A stretch of DNA of 24,576 nucleotides from Candidatus Gottesmanbacteria bacterium RIFCSPHIGHO2_01_FULL_46_14 (GCA_001780895.1 MFJJ01000059.1:448-25023), one strand, 5' to 3'; shown: positions 14,395 to 21,368, counted from the stretch's first letter. Translations and numbers: made by a program. The notes: a model not told the origin generated them from the letters alone.

Positions 14395-15312
14395 ATGAGA
14401 GCAGTGCAGATTAGTGGATATGGCGGGTCGGAAGTTTTAGAGATTCGTGATAATGTCCCACCGCCAATTCCCCAAACAGGCCACGTTTTGGTTGAAGTCC
14501 ATGCTGCTGGCATCAACCCCTTTGATATAAAAGTTCTTTCAGGCGCATACCAGACCATGATTCCTCTAAAATTCCCAGTCACCTTTGGAGGTGATTTTGC
14601 AGGAGTTGTGACGCAAACGGGCGAAGAAGTCTATGGATCGGCAATAGTGTTAAGCGGTGGGTCAGGCGCATTTGCCCAATATGCATGCGCCGCTGTGGGG
14701 AAAATTGCATCCAAACCAAAGAAGCTGAATTTCATAGAAGCTGCCGGCTTACCTGTTGCAGGACTCACCGCCATAGAGGCGATAAAAGATCGTATTGATC
14801 TTCAAAAAAATCAAAAGATTCTCATTCACGGTGGCGCTGGTGGTGTTGGTAATATTGCTATTCAGTTTGCCAAATCTATCGGTGCCTACGTAGCTACGAC
14901 GGTAAACGCTGATGATGCGGATTTTGTTAAAGGATTGGGTGCTGATGAGGTCATTAACTACAAAACGCAAGCGTTTGAAGAAATGCTCAAGGATTTTGAT
15001 GCCGTACTAGATACGGTGGGGGGACAGGTAGCGGATAAATCATACAAAGTATTGAAGCGCAGTGGAGTTCTCGTTTTACTCGTTAGTCAAGTCAACGAAG
15101 TACTGGCTAAAACATACGGTGTAGAAACTATTCGTCAGCAGTCAACAATAGATACTATGCATCTCACGAGACTGACTCAGCTTGTCGATAACGGAAACAT
15201 AAAAGTCCATGTCGATACGGTATTTTCCATAAATCAAGTTAGAGAAGCCTTCAGCCACCTCCAAACCGGCCATCCGAGGGGTAAAGTCGTCCTCAAGATC
15301 GAAGAACAATGA
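14395..15312 (+). CDS. Zinc-independent quinone-oxidoreductase-like MDR protein
   Basis: NAD(P)H-dependent reductase of the medium-chain dehydrogenase/reductase superfamily, QOR type, 305 residues. The GroES-like N-terminal domain (about 1-120) contains the QOR motif around NPFDIKVLSG; zinc-ligand cysteines are absent. The Rossmann domain (about 125-270) has the dinucleotide motif GGAGGVG (146-152). Quinones or enones are the usual substrates. It ends in an ATGA overlap with the cyclo-ligase gene, so both can be made from one transcript. The perfect palindrome upstream suggests regulated expression. Confidence 0.92.
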   Translation: MRAVQISGYGGSEVLEIRDNVPPPIPQTGHVLVEVHAAGINPFDIKVLSGAYQTMIPLKFPVTFGGDFAGVVTQTGEEVYGSAIVLSGGSGAFAQYACAAVGKIASKPKKLNFIEAAGLPVAGLTAIEAIKDRIDLQKNQKILIHGGAGGVGNIAIQFAKSIGAYVATTVNADDADFVKGLGADEVINYKTQAFEEMLKDFDAVLDTVGGQVADKSYKVLKRSGVLVLLVSQVNEVLAKTYGVETIRQQSTIDTMHLTRLTQLVDNGNIKVHVDTVFSINQVREAFSHLQTGHPRGKVVLKIEEQ

Positions 15313-15848
15313 CGAAAAATATGATACGGCGGCAGATGATTGCGCGCCGAAAGACTATTTCCCCGTCAGAAAAACAGCGATTGGATCAAGCGATCCATAA
15401 CAATCTCCTCGATCGACCCGAGTGGCGAAGAGCAAAAACAATCTGTATCTATGTATCACTTCTTCAAGAAGTTGATACCAGATCACTTATCTCTACATCA
15501 TTACAACAACAAAAAAGTATCATTGTTCCCGAAAAACGACATGAGGAGACGCATATTACCGACGTTGATCTGTTTATCGTTCCTGGCATTGCGTTTGACC
15601 CAAAAGGGTATCGATTGGGGTGGGGAAAGGGATATTATGATCGATTACTTACTGGAGTGAAGGCAATAAAAATAGGTCTCGCGTATAGTTTTCAAATTGT
15701 TCCTAGACTCCCTCACAAAAAATATGATATACCGATGGATATCGTCATAACCGAAGCCGGTATTGTCATCCCGGCCGAAGAGCCGGGATCCAGTCAGGAT
15801 AAAACATGGATTCCGGATCAAGTCCGGAATGACAAAAAAACAACATGA
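15309..15848 (+). CDS. 5-formyltetrahydrofolate cyclo-ligase, C-terminus extended by a REP-like element
   Basis: Converts 5-formyl-THF to 5,10-methenyl-THF with ATP, returning a stored folate to the one-carbon pool. 179 residues. The nucleotide-binding and catalytic segment is GYRLGWGKGYYDRLL, and the N-terminal R/K-rich helix (RRQMIARRK) is typical. The natural end is near IVITEAG; the remaining ~25 residues (PAEEPGSSQDKTWIPDQ and on) are the translation of a REP-like repeat at 15765-15833. The stop overlaps the thyA ATG by 4 nt (15845-15848). Activity is probably intact, because the tail lies after the conserved fold. Confidence 0.92.
   Translation: MTKNMIRRQMIARRKTISPSEKQRLDQAIHNNLLDRPEWRRAKTICIYVSLLQEVDTRSLISTSLQQQKSIIVPEKRHEETHITDVDLFIVPGIAFDPKGYRLGWGKGYYDRLLTGVKAIKIGLAYSFQIVPRLPHKKYDIPMDIVITEAGIVIPAEEPGSSQDKTWIPDQVRNDKKTT
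15765..15833. repeat. REP-like double-hairpin element, copy 1
   Basis: A 69 bp element bounded by GTCAT and ATGAC. Hairpin 1 has arms ATCCCGGC / GCCGGGAT and hairpin 2 has arms ATTCCGGA / TCCGGAAT with loop TCAAG. A second copy in the same orientation is at 16797-16864. The stems differ between copies but remain paired. This copy lies in the 3' end of the cyclo-ligase gene and ends 11 bp before the thyA start codon. Confidence 0.9.
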
Positions 15849-16792
15849 AACACTCACACCCTGAATACCAATATCTCGACTTAATGGGCGACATTATGGA
15901 CCACGGGACGTGGAAGGTGAGTCACTCAACTGGCGTCAAACTCAAGAGTGTGTTTGGCAGGATGTGTCGGTACGATCTCTCCCAAGGTTTTCCTCTCTTA
16001 ACCACAAAAAAAGTATTTAGCCGCGGTGTGATTCATGAGCTTCTCTGGTTTTTATCGGGAAGCAGCAATATTAAATATCTCGTTGATAACAATGTCCATA
16101 TATGGGATGAGTGGGCGTACAAGAAGTATGAATGGGCTGTTGCTGATGGCAAAGCCAGGGCAATGACGTTAGAGGCGTTTATGGAAAAAGCTCAATCGGA
16201 TAAAGCATTTCTTAAGCAATGGGGAGAACTTGGACCGGTGTATGGAGTGCAGTGGCGTCGTTGGCCCGTAGATCATAAAAAAACCGTGGATCAATTAGGG
16301 TGGGCGATAGAGAAGATAAAAAAATATCCCATGAAGAAACATTTCGTCATTTCCGCCTGGAACGCCGGATGTATATACGAGATGAGCGGCAGTCACGCAG
16401 CTTCAATGGTCATCGCGCCTTGCCATACCATGTTTCATATCAATATTACCGATGATAAATTGTCCCTCCTTCTCTATCAGCGAAGCGCTGATTTATTTTT
16501 GGGCGTCCCGTTTAACATTGCCTCCTATGCACTCTTAACCATGATTATTGCTCAAGTCACCGGCTACAAACCCGGCGAATTTGTCCATGTATTCGGCGAC
16601 GTCCATATTTACGAGAATCATTTCGATCAGTGCAAGGAGCAGCTGACACGCAAGCCGCGACCGTTTCCGACCATGAAGATTAATCCAAAGAAGAAAAACA
16701 TCGACGATTTTGTCTTTGAAGATTTTACCCTTGAAAACTACGATCCCTATCCTCCGATAAAGGGAGATATTACCGTGGTTGGAGGTTTTTAG
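15845..16792 (+). CDS. thyA: Thymidylate synthase
   Basis: Methylates dUMP to dTMP with 5,10-methylene-THF, producing DHF. 315 residues, matching the long form (Lactobacillus casei, about 316) rather than the 264-residue E. coli form; the extra part lies at about 90-125. Catalytic C193 is in the APCHTMF motif, R138-R139 in VQWRRWP bind phosphate, and D216/N224 lie in YQRSADLFLGVPFNIASYA. Its start overlaps the cyclo-ligase stop. Two direct REP-like elements bracket the gene exactly. DHFR follows 91 bp later and regenerates THF from its product. Confidence 0.97.
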   Translation: MKHSHPEYQYLDLMGDIMDHGTWKVSHSTGVKLKSVFGRMCRYDLSQGFPLLTTKKVFSRGVIHELLWFLSGSSNIKYLVDNNVHIWDEWAYKKYEWAVADGKARAMTLEAFMEKAQSDKAFLKQWGELGPVYGVQWRRWPVDHKKTVDQLGWAIEKIKKYPMKKHFVISAWNAGCIYEMSGSHAASMVIAPCHTMFHINITDDKLSLLLYQRSADLFLGVPFNIASYALLTMIIAQVTGYKPGEFVHVFGDVHIYENHFDQCKEQLTRKPRPFPTMKINPKKKNIDDFVFEDFTLENYDPYPPIKGDITVVGGF

Positions 16793-16796
16793 TGTT

Positions 16797-16864
16797 GTCA
16801 TCCCCCGATGCATCGGGGGATCCAGACGGGAAAACACTGGATTCCGGGTCAAGCCCGGAATGAC
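16797..16864. repeat. REP-like double-hairpin element, copy 2
   Basis: A 68 bp element in the same orientation as copy 1, between thyA (stop 16792) and folA (ATG 16884). Hairpin 1 is a perfect dyad (ATCCCCCGATG and its complement) and hairpin 2 has arms ATTCCGGG / CCCGGAAT with the same TCAAG loop. Translation through it gives the familiar repeat peptide that would wrongly extend folA upstream to 16779. Confidence 0.9.
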
Positions 16865-16883
16865 AGAAAACAGATTCTTAATT

Positions 16884-17378
16884 ATGCTTTCTCTGATTGC
16901 TGTTATCGGTAAGAATCGGGAATTAGGCAAGGACAATAAACTCCTCTGGCATATACCCGGTGATCTTCCAAGGTTTCGCACTATCACAACGGGTCACCCT
17001 GTGATTATGGGCAGGAAAACCTTCGAGTCTATCGGCCATCCGCTACCCGATAGAACCAATATCATTGTTTCTTCTCACGAATTCCCCAATTCAGTAAAGT
17101 CACTTGATGAAGCCATAGTATTGGCAAAAACATCGCCAGGAAGTGAAGAAATATTTATTATTGGCGGAGGATCGATATTCAAACAGGCTATGAATCTTGC
17201 CGATCGTCTGTATCTTACTGTCGTTGACCTGGAAGCACCTGATGCCGATACGTTTTTTCCGGACTACTCGCGATTTTCTCACGTTGTTTCCGAAGAGCCC
17301 CAGCAAGACCTGGAGTATCCGTCAGTGTTTTATGTTCTTGAACCCGAAATCCACTTCTCAACAGCCCCCACTAAATAA
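16884..17378 (+). CDS. folA: Dihydrofolate reductase
   Basis: Reduces DHF to THF with NADPH, closing the cycle with ThyA. 164 residues from ATG 16884; an upstream in-frame start at 16779 would add 35 residues encoded by thyA's end and the REP-like element, so it is rejected. Key parts: the N-terminal strand MLSLIAVIGKNRELG, catalytic acid D27 in WHIPGDLPRF, the NADPH motif GRKTFESIG, and IIGGGSIF. The last 49 bp overlap the convergent folC gene, and the C-terminal few residues (HFSTAPTK) lie past the last conserved strand. Confidence 0.96.
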   Translation: MLSLIAVIGKNRELGKDNKLLWHIPGDLPRFRTITTGHPVIMGRKTFESIGHPLPDRTNIIVSSHEFPNSVKSLDEAIVLAKTSPGSEEIFIIGGGSIFKQAMNLADRLYLTVVDLEAPDADTFFPDYSRFSHVVSEEPQQDLEYPSVFYVLEPEIHFSTAPTK

Positions 17379-18595
17379 AGTGATCCGGTTATTAATGTCG
17401 GTGGTGGAGGATTTTGTAGAAACTCTTCAGGTTTCTCGACTACTGACACCGGCTTTCCGGGATCTGCTTCTTTTATAGTTTTTTCCAAGGCGTTTACCGG
17501 TAGCATCTGCCCCTTTCCCCAGTCCGTTAATGCTTCAAGCGTCGTGAGGTACCAGTGAGAAACAAACGGTGCCAACGTCCGAACCATGTCGAATGCGTTT
17601 TTATCTCCTTTGACAGCAAAGAGTGTTTCAAATTGGACCCCAGGAAAATGATCGGTGAGTGCATTGGATAATGCCTGTATTTTCATGGGATTATGTGCGC
17701 CGTCGATAATAATGTTGCCCATAACCTCCATTCTCCCGGGGTAGGATGCCGTTGATAGTGCCTTTCGGATTGCGTCGGCGGTAACTATGAAGCCACTCTG
17801 AAAAACGGCGGTGATTGCCACCGCAGCATTGACTACCTGGTGACGGCCAAGAAGAGAGAGTTCGAGGTTTGATAAGGTTTTTTCTGGGGAAACATAATCA
17901 AAAACAATCGGTCTCCCAATGGTGAGATTTTTGATGTGAAAATCACGACCTGCCAAAAAGAGCGGCGCATCAACCGAAGCGGCTTTTTCGATGATGAGAT
18001 CCCGTATCTGTGGCTGCGTGACACCGGATATGACTGGTTTTTTAGGCTTAATAATTTCGCGTTTATCCCGGGAGATATCTTCGATCGTTTCGCCCAATAT
18101 TTCCGTATGGTCTAATCCGACGTTTGTTATGACGGAAACGCGCGGGTCGACAACGTTAGTACAGTCCAATTTCCCTCCGACGCCCACTTCGACAATGGCA
18201 ACATCGACATGTTCCCTTGCAAAATATGCAAACGTCATCGCAGTAATAATTTCAAAATACGTTGCCCCCTGGGGTATTGCCGATTTTATGGATTCCAAAA
18301 TAGCAACAAAGGCAGATTCCGTAATGGGCGTACGATCTATCGTAATGCGTTCAGTTATGGAAATAAGATGGGGAGATGTATAGAGACCGACGCGATAACC
18401 CGCGTGCTCGAGAATGGAGGCGATGAGAAATGACGTTGATCCTTTGCCGGCCGTTCCGCCTACATGGATTGTTGGTACCGCCAAGTGCGGTGATTTGAGG
18501 TCAGACAGAAGTGATCGTATGCGCTCAAGCGAATATGTCTTGCCCGAAGAAAAATGCCGTTCAAGATATGCTTGTGCCGAAGTAAAAGATTCCAT
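17330..18595 (-). CDS. folC: Folylpolyglutamate / dihydrofolate synthase
   Basis: Adds glutamate to folates, retaining them in the cell. 421 residues, normal length. The P-loop is GTAGKGS (47-53), followed by YTSPHL, the Mur-ligase-like central domain with VEVGVGGKLDCTNVV, and the C-terminal domain with IDGAHNP. Bifunctionality (also dihydropteroate to DHF) cannot be decided from sequence; with no folP or folK in view, the polyglutamylation role is likelier. It is convergent with folA and overlaps it by 49 bp. A TATAAT on the minus strand (18615-18610) lies 20 bp before the ATG. Confidence 0.95.
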   Translation of the reverse strand: MESFTSAQAYLERHFSSGKTYSLERIRSLLSDLKSPHLAVPTIHVGGTAGKGSTSFLIASILEHAGYRVGLYTSPHLISITERITIDRTPITESAFVAILESIKSAIPQGATYFEIITAMTFAYFAREHVDVAIVEVGVGGKLDCTNVVDPRVSVITNVGLDHTEILGETIEDISRDKREIIKPKKPVISGVTQPQIRDLIIEKAASVDAPLFLAGRDFHIKNLTIGRPIVFDYVSPEKTLSNLELSLLGRHQVVNAAVAITAVFQSGFIVTADAIRKALSTASYPGRMEVMGNIIIDGAHNPMKIQALSNALTDHFPGVQFETLFAVKGDKNAFDMVRTLAPFVSHWYLTTLEALTDWGKGQMLPVNALEKTIKEADPGKPVSVVEKPEEFLQNPPPPTLITGSLYLVGAVEKWISGSRT

Positions 18596-18615
18596 AGTAG
18601 AATGAGAGTATTATA
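18596..18615 (-). promoter_or_regulatory. -10 promoter of folC
   Basis: Perfect TATAAT on the minus strand (18615-18610), 14 nt before the ATG, giving a short leader without a clear Shine-Dalgarno. It is not of the TGn-extended type. Confidence 0.5.
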
Positions 18616-18637
18616 GTCGATAGGAGATGAATCGAAT

Positions 18638-18979
18638 ATGAATGTTGAAATTAATTATTTGGCAGTATTGATAGCGGGCGTTGTGTCGATGGTATTGGGG
18701 TTTTTGTGGTATAGCCCCATGGTGTTGGGCAAACCATGGACTCGCGAACGGGGAATGAGTACGGATGCTTTGAAAAAAGCTCAAAAAGAAATGGGGCCTT
18801 TGTATAGCATCAGTTTTGCCGTGAGTCTCGTTATGGCCTATGTCCTGGCGCGCGTCATGGCATTTTCTGGAATGGGTGGGGTGGCAACGGCGTTTTGGAT
18901 CTGGAAGCTATTCGGGATCGACACCGGCTACCAACTCGTCTCACTTTTAGGCATGGGCGTGGTTTTGGGGTTGATGTAG
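18638..18979 (+). CDS. DUF1761-family membrane protein, shortened
   Basis: This is a 113-residue membrane protein with the family start (NYLAVLIAGVVSMVLGFLWYSP) and end (GYQLVSLLGMGVVLGLM). DUF1761 proteins are usually about 130-140 residues with four helices. Here the stretch between AFWIW and KLFGID appears to lack about 20 residues, including most of helix 3. An AGGAGATG Shine-Dalgarno at 18622-18629 sets the start. The family function is unknown. It diverges from folC. A perfect palindromic element starts 5 bp after the stop. Confidence 0.75.
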   Translation: MNVEINYLAVLIAGVVSMVLGFLWYSPMVLGKPWTRERGMSTDALKKAQKEMGPLYSISFAVSLVMAYVLARVMAFSGMGGVATAFWIWKLFGIDTGYQLVSLLGMGVVLGLM

Positions 18980-18984
18980 CTTCT

Positions 18985-19010
18985 GTTATCATGTTCTAGA
19001 ACATGATAAC
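18985..19010. repeat. Palindromic element, copy 4 (perfect 26 bp dyad)
   Basis: Same sequence as copy 3 over 26 bp (half-site GTTATCATGTTCT and its exact complement, with CTAG at the centre). It lies 5 bp after the DUF1761 stop and 19 bp before the CutA-like ATG. Confidence 0.9.
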
Positions 19011-19029
19011 GGGGAGAAGAAGCGTGACT

Positions 19030-19335
19030 ATGTATTATCAAGTATTTGTCAGCGCGGAAAACCAGACTCAGGCAAACGATATTGTCGAAGTGATTGTGGG
19101 GAAAAAACTTGCAAGCGGCGGGATGATTACCCATGGGCCGTCGAGATTTTGGTGGAAAGGCAAAATTGCGAGTGTTGATTACTACAATATTTCGCTATTT
19201 ACGATAGAGAAAAAGTATCGGGATTTGGAAAACGAGGTTAGACGAATTTCTCCCGAAGAAGTTTCGATGATCTGGCGCATCCCTCTGGATGCAAACCCCG
19301 AATTTTTCAAATGGATTGATCAGTCCTTAGCATAA
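19030..19335 (+). CDS. CutA1-like divalent-ion tolerance protein
   Basis: This is a 101-residue protein from ATG 19030, preceded by a GGGGAGAAG-like Shine-Dalgarno; an in-frame ATG at 19003 lies within the palindrome. It follows the CutA1 pattern: VFVSAENQTQANDIVEVIVGKKLASGG (strand and helix 1), a WWKGKI hairpin, and YYNISLFT for the central strand. The usual H-P-Y-E-x-P-E motif is changed to ISPEEVSMIW and the tail is PEFFKWIDQSL. CutA1 forms trimers; its role in copper tolerance is debated. Divergent but recognisable. The Nudix gene follows 1 nt later. Confidence 0.75.
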   Translation: MYYQVFVSAENQTQANDIVEVIVGKKLASGGMITHGPSRFWWKGKIASVDYYNISLFTIEKKYRDLENEVRRISPEEVSMIWRIPLDANPEFFKWIDQSLA

Positions 19336-19336
19336 A

Positions 19337-19867
19337 ATGCTCGATCACGTTCAAAAACAACTCCAAAGAATCGTTTTCGGAGTTAACATATCCATCACGT
19401 CAAGACGGGTATTTGAAAAACGTCTTCTTGAGGGTAAGCTCACGAGGGATGAAAATCCGACCTCGCATTTTTGTGTCTATTTTTCCGCGTTTGATCCAAA
19501 ATCACAAAAGGTTTTTATCGGGTTTCACAAAAAGTCGAGACTGTGGCTGTTTAATGGCGGTCACATGGACAAAGGAGAAACGCCCATGGAAGCAATAAAA
19601 AGAGAAATGGGTGAAGAATGGGGGATGACTCTTCCTGTCCCGAAGCCTTCGCTCTTAACGTTGACAAAGATTGAAAAACCCCAAATACAAATTTGCCAGT
19701 GGCATTATGATATTTGGTATTTCGTTGCGGCAAGCCAAGCATCCTTTCATCCAAAAAAAGAATTACTTGCCAAAGAATTTAGCGAAATTGGCTGGAAATC
19801 TATCGACGAAGCCGGACGTCTCGCCCGCGACCCCAGTACTTTGATTGCCCTTCGTACGATAGTCTAG
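19337..19867 (+). CDS. Nudix hydrolase
   Basis: This is a 176-residue protein with an intact Nudix box: G75-x5-E81-x7-R89-E90-M-G-E93-E94-W-G96-M. The core strand NGGHMDKGET and the WHYDIWYFV beta strand fit the fold. Hydrolyses a nucleoside diphosphate linked to another moiety; the substrate is not deducible. It has a roughly 40-residue N-terminal extension before the domain. It starts 1 nt after the CutA-like stop, so it is co-transcribed. Confidence 0.9.
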   Translation: MLDHVQKQLQRIVFGVNISITSRRVFEKRLLEGKLTRDENPTSHFCVYFSAFDPKSQKVFIGFHKKSRLWLFNGGHMDKGETPMEAIKREMGEEWGMTLPVPKPSLLTLTKIEKPQIQICQWHYDIWYFVAASQASFHPKKELLAKEFSEIGWKSIDEAGRLARDPSTLIALRTIV

Positions 19868-19871
19868 TTTT

Positions 19872-19886
19872 TGCTACAATTGCGCC
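19872..19886 (+). promoter_or_regulatory. Extended -10 promoter of the DUF2000-like gene (leaderless)
   Basis: TGC-TACAAT at 19872-19880, six bases, ATG 19887. It overlaps the few bases after the Nudix stop. Confidence 0.7.
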
Positions 19887-20333
19887 ATGAGCATTGATTG
19901 GGACACGATGCCGGATGAGAGAGGACACAGATTCATTGCTTTGCTCAATAAGAAGATTGAGCATGGGCGGCTCATGAATGCCTTGGGGCATATGACGGCG
20001 GGGCTCTCCGGAAAAGTAGGCAAGAGCGAGGAGATGGCATTTTTGGAATACAAAGATAAAGATAGTGGATCACACCCCGGAATTTCCCATTTTCCATTTA
20101 TCGTGTTGTCTGCCGATAATTCCAACCAAATTCGGACGGTGCGAAAAGAAGCAATCGCCAGAAGCATACCGTATACGGATTTTACGAGCACAATGACGGT
20201 CGGTTCGTCCAGAGAACAAGTCGAGGCGACTGTAGCATCGGCCGAAGCGGATCTCGAGTATTACGGAATCGTCATGTTCGGCCCAACGCCAAACCTTCGC
20301 GAATTTACGGGCAAATTTTCCTTGTTTCGATAA
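19887..20333 (+). CDS. DUF2000-like protein (PTH2-related fold)
   Basis: This is a 148-residue protein. The C-terminal pattern (YYGIVMFGPTPNLREFTGKFSLFR) and the central HPGISHFPFIVLSADNSNQIRTVRKEA segment match DUF2000, a family related in fold to peptidyl-tRNA hydrolase 2. The N-terminal strand and helix with the ALGHMTAGLSG motif fits as well. No catalytic role is established for the family. The leaderless promoter fixes the start. Confidence 0.75.
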   Translation: MSIDWDTMPDERGHRFIALLNKKIEHGRLMNALGHMTAGLSGKVGKSEEMAFLEYKDKDSGSHPGISHFPFIVLSADNSNQIRTVRKEAIARSIPYTDFTSTMTVGSSREQVEATVASAEADLEYYGIVMFGPTPNLREFTGKFSLFR

Positions 20334-20346
20334 TTTTCTATAACGC

Positions 20347-20730
20347 ATGAATACAGGCAATATTATTGAAGAAATAAAGAAGAAGTATCCGGGGAAAACA
20401 ATAATTCTTGATCCCGAAGAGGATCCAACTGAGATCATTTGTGAAATAGATCCTACTGCCGACCATGCAGAGAGAAGCATTGCACTAGCAGTCGTTGGAA
20501 AATCCAAATCTCACGTTCACAAAAAATCAACGGAAGTTTATGAGGCTATAAAAGGCCAATTGATTGTGTATACGAACGGAAAGAAATTTATGTTACAAGA
20601 AGGGGAAAAAATGACCATTAAACCTGGCGAAGTTCATTATGCAGAAGGGAATGAGGCGTGGTTTTTGACGTATTCAGAGCCGGGATGGAGACTTGATGAT
20701 CATATCGTCAATTTCAAGGCTAAGCCTTGA
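20347..20730 (+). CDS. Single-domain cupin
   Basis: This is a 127-residue protein with one cupin barrel (about 40-125). Motif 1 holds probable metal ligands H56, H58 and E63 (SHVHKKSTEVYEAIKGQL), and motif 2 holds H97 (PGEVHYAEG). The N-terminal ~35 residues are acidic. It could be an isomerase, oxygenase or sugar-binding regulator; no substrate is evident. It begins 13 bp after the DUF2000-like gene; a GATAAT at 20329-20334 could give a separate start. The stop codon is embedded in a perfect inverted repeat. Confidence 0.82.
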   Translation: MNTGNIIEEIKKKYPGKTIILDPEEDPTEIICEIDPTADHAERSIALAVVGKSKSHVHKKSTEVYEAIKGQLIVYTNGKKFMLQEGEKMTIKPGEVHYAEGNEAWFLTYSEPGWRLDDHIVNFKAKP

Positions 20731-20734
20731 AATT
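20710..20734. terminator. Inverted repeat over the cupin stop codon, possible 3' hairpin
   Basis: Perfect 12 bp arms AATTTCAAGGCT / AGCCTTGAAATT around one base, foldable as a 10 bp stem with a CTAAG loop. The cupin TGA (20728-20730) is inside the right arm. No T-run follows, so it may stabilise or process the 3' end rather than terminate by itself. Confidence 0.45.
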
Positions 20735-20810
20735 GTATGGAGCATCACAACGTTCTGAACGAAGGAGCCAAATCGCTTAGCCCTCGTCCAAGCAAGTGCC
20801 AATTAAGAAA

Positions 20811-20824
20811 ACTCTAAAGAGAGT
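20811..20824 (-). terminator. Weak intrinsic terminator of the COG4315 gene
   Basis: On the minus strand ACTCT-CTTT-AGAGT forms a 5 bp stem and 4 nt loop, followed by TTTCTTAATT, 1 nt after the stop codon. The stem is short, so termination strength is doubtful. Confidence 0.4.
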
Positions 20825-20825
20825 A

Positions 20826-21287
20826 TCATTTGGCCAAATACCAAACTCCGCCGACGCCCTCGCCAGTCACGTCTCCCGGTGCCTGATCTTTGACGTAAAA
20901 ATATAAAGGCATCCCTTTCCACGTAAACTGGATTGTTCCGTCGTCCCGCGTGATCGTGCCCATATTATCCGGTAGTGATGCAGGCACAGATGGTGTCGTA
21001 AATGCCGGCCAGTTGGCAAGACATTGTCCAGAACAGTTGCTGACACCGGCTGTATCCTTGGTATAGGTATACAGACTCGTGCCTTTAGGATCGGTTAGAT
21101 ATGTTCCGTTTGCGGCATTGGTCTTTGTCATGTAGAGATCAGACGTCACCGCAGGGCTGTTTTTTGACGAGTATGTTATCGTCGATACTGGAGCCGTGTA
21201 CGAGCTGGTCATTGATTGCTTCCACAGATAGACAACGCCCAGAACTACCACGACGGCAACGACGATCATCATTGTTTTTTTGTTCAT
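20826..21287 (-). CDS. COG4315 secreted-repeat protein (Lipoprotein_15 type)
   Basis: This is a 153-residue anchored extracytoplasmic protein. Membrane helix at about 6-22, a Ser/Thr linker, then two PF03640-like repeats: YLTDPKGTSLYTYTKDTAG with C85 and C89 (SNCSGQCLANWP), and FTWKGMPLYFYVKDQAPGD ending GVGGVWYL. There is no lipobox, so it is held by the helix. The family is common in small-genome bacteria, and its function is unknown; a redox or envelope-stress role has been suggested for relatives. A strong Shine-Dalgarno and a full promoter lie upstream. Confidence 0.87.
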   Translation of the reverse strand: MNKKTMMIVVAVVVVLGVVYLWKQSMTSSYTAPVSTITYSSKNSPAVTSDLYMTKTNAANGTYLTDPKGTSLYTYTKDTAGVSNCSGQCLANWPAFTTPSVPASLPDNMGTITRDDGTIQFTWKGMPLYFYVKDQAPGDVTGEGVGGVWYLAK

Positions 21288-21292
21288 CTAAG

Positions 21293-21302
21293 TCACCTCC
21301 TT
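21293..21302 (-). promoter_or_regulatory. Optimal Shine-Dalgarno AAGGAGGTGA
   Basis: On the minus strand, 5 nt before the COG4315 ATG. Ten consecutive bases complementary to the bacterial 16S tail make it the strongest ribosome binding site in the window. Confidence 0.85.
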
Positions 21303-21339
21303 TTATATGAAAATGTGTAATCCACCTTACACTTTAATC

Positions 21340-21368
21340 AGTATAAAACGAACGAAGGATTTACTCAA
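21340..21368 (-). promoter_or_regulatory. -35/-10 promoter of the COG4315 gene
   Basis: On the minus strand TTGAGT (21368-21363), a 17 bp spacer and TATACT (21345-21340). Predicted leader about 45 nt carrying the strong Shine-Dalgarno. This is one of few genes here with a classical rather than leaderless start. Confidence 0.65.

Noticed and set aside
16779..16883. N-terminal extension of folA
   Set aside because: Its 35 residues are the translation of the thyA end and the REP-like element; the DHFR fold begins at 16884.
16535..16987. Minus-strand open frame across the end of thyA
   Set aside because: Composed of antisense thyA and the REP-like repeat; the repeat-derived peptide is a familiar false gene.
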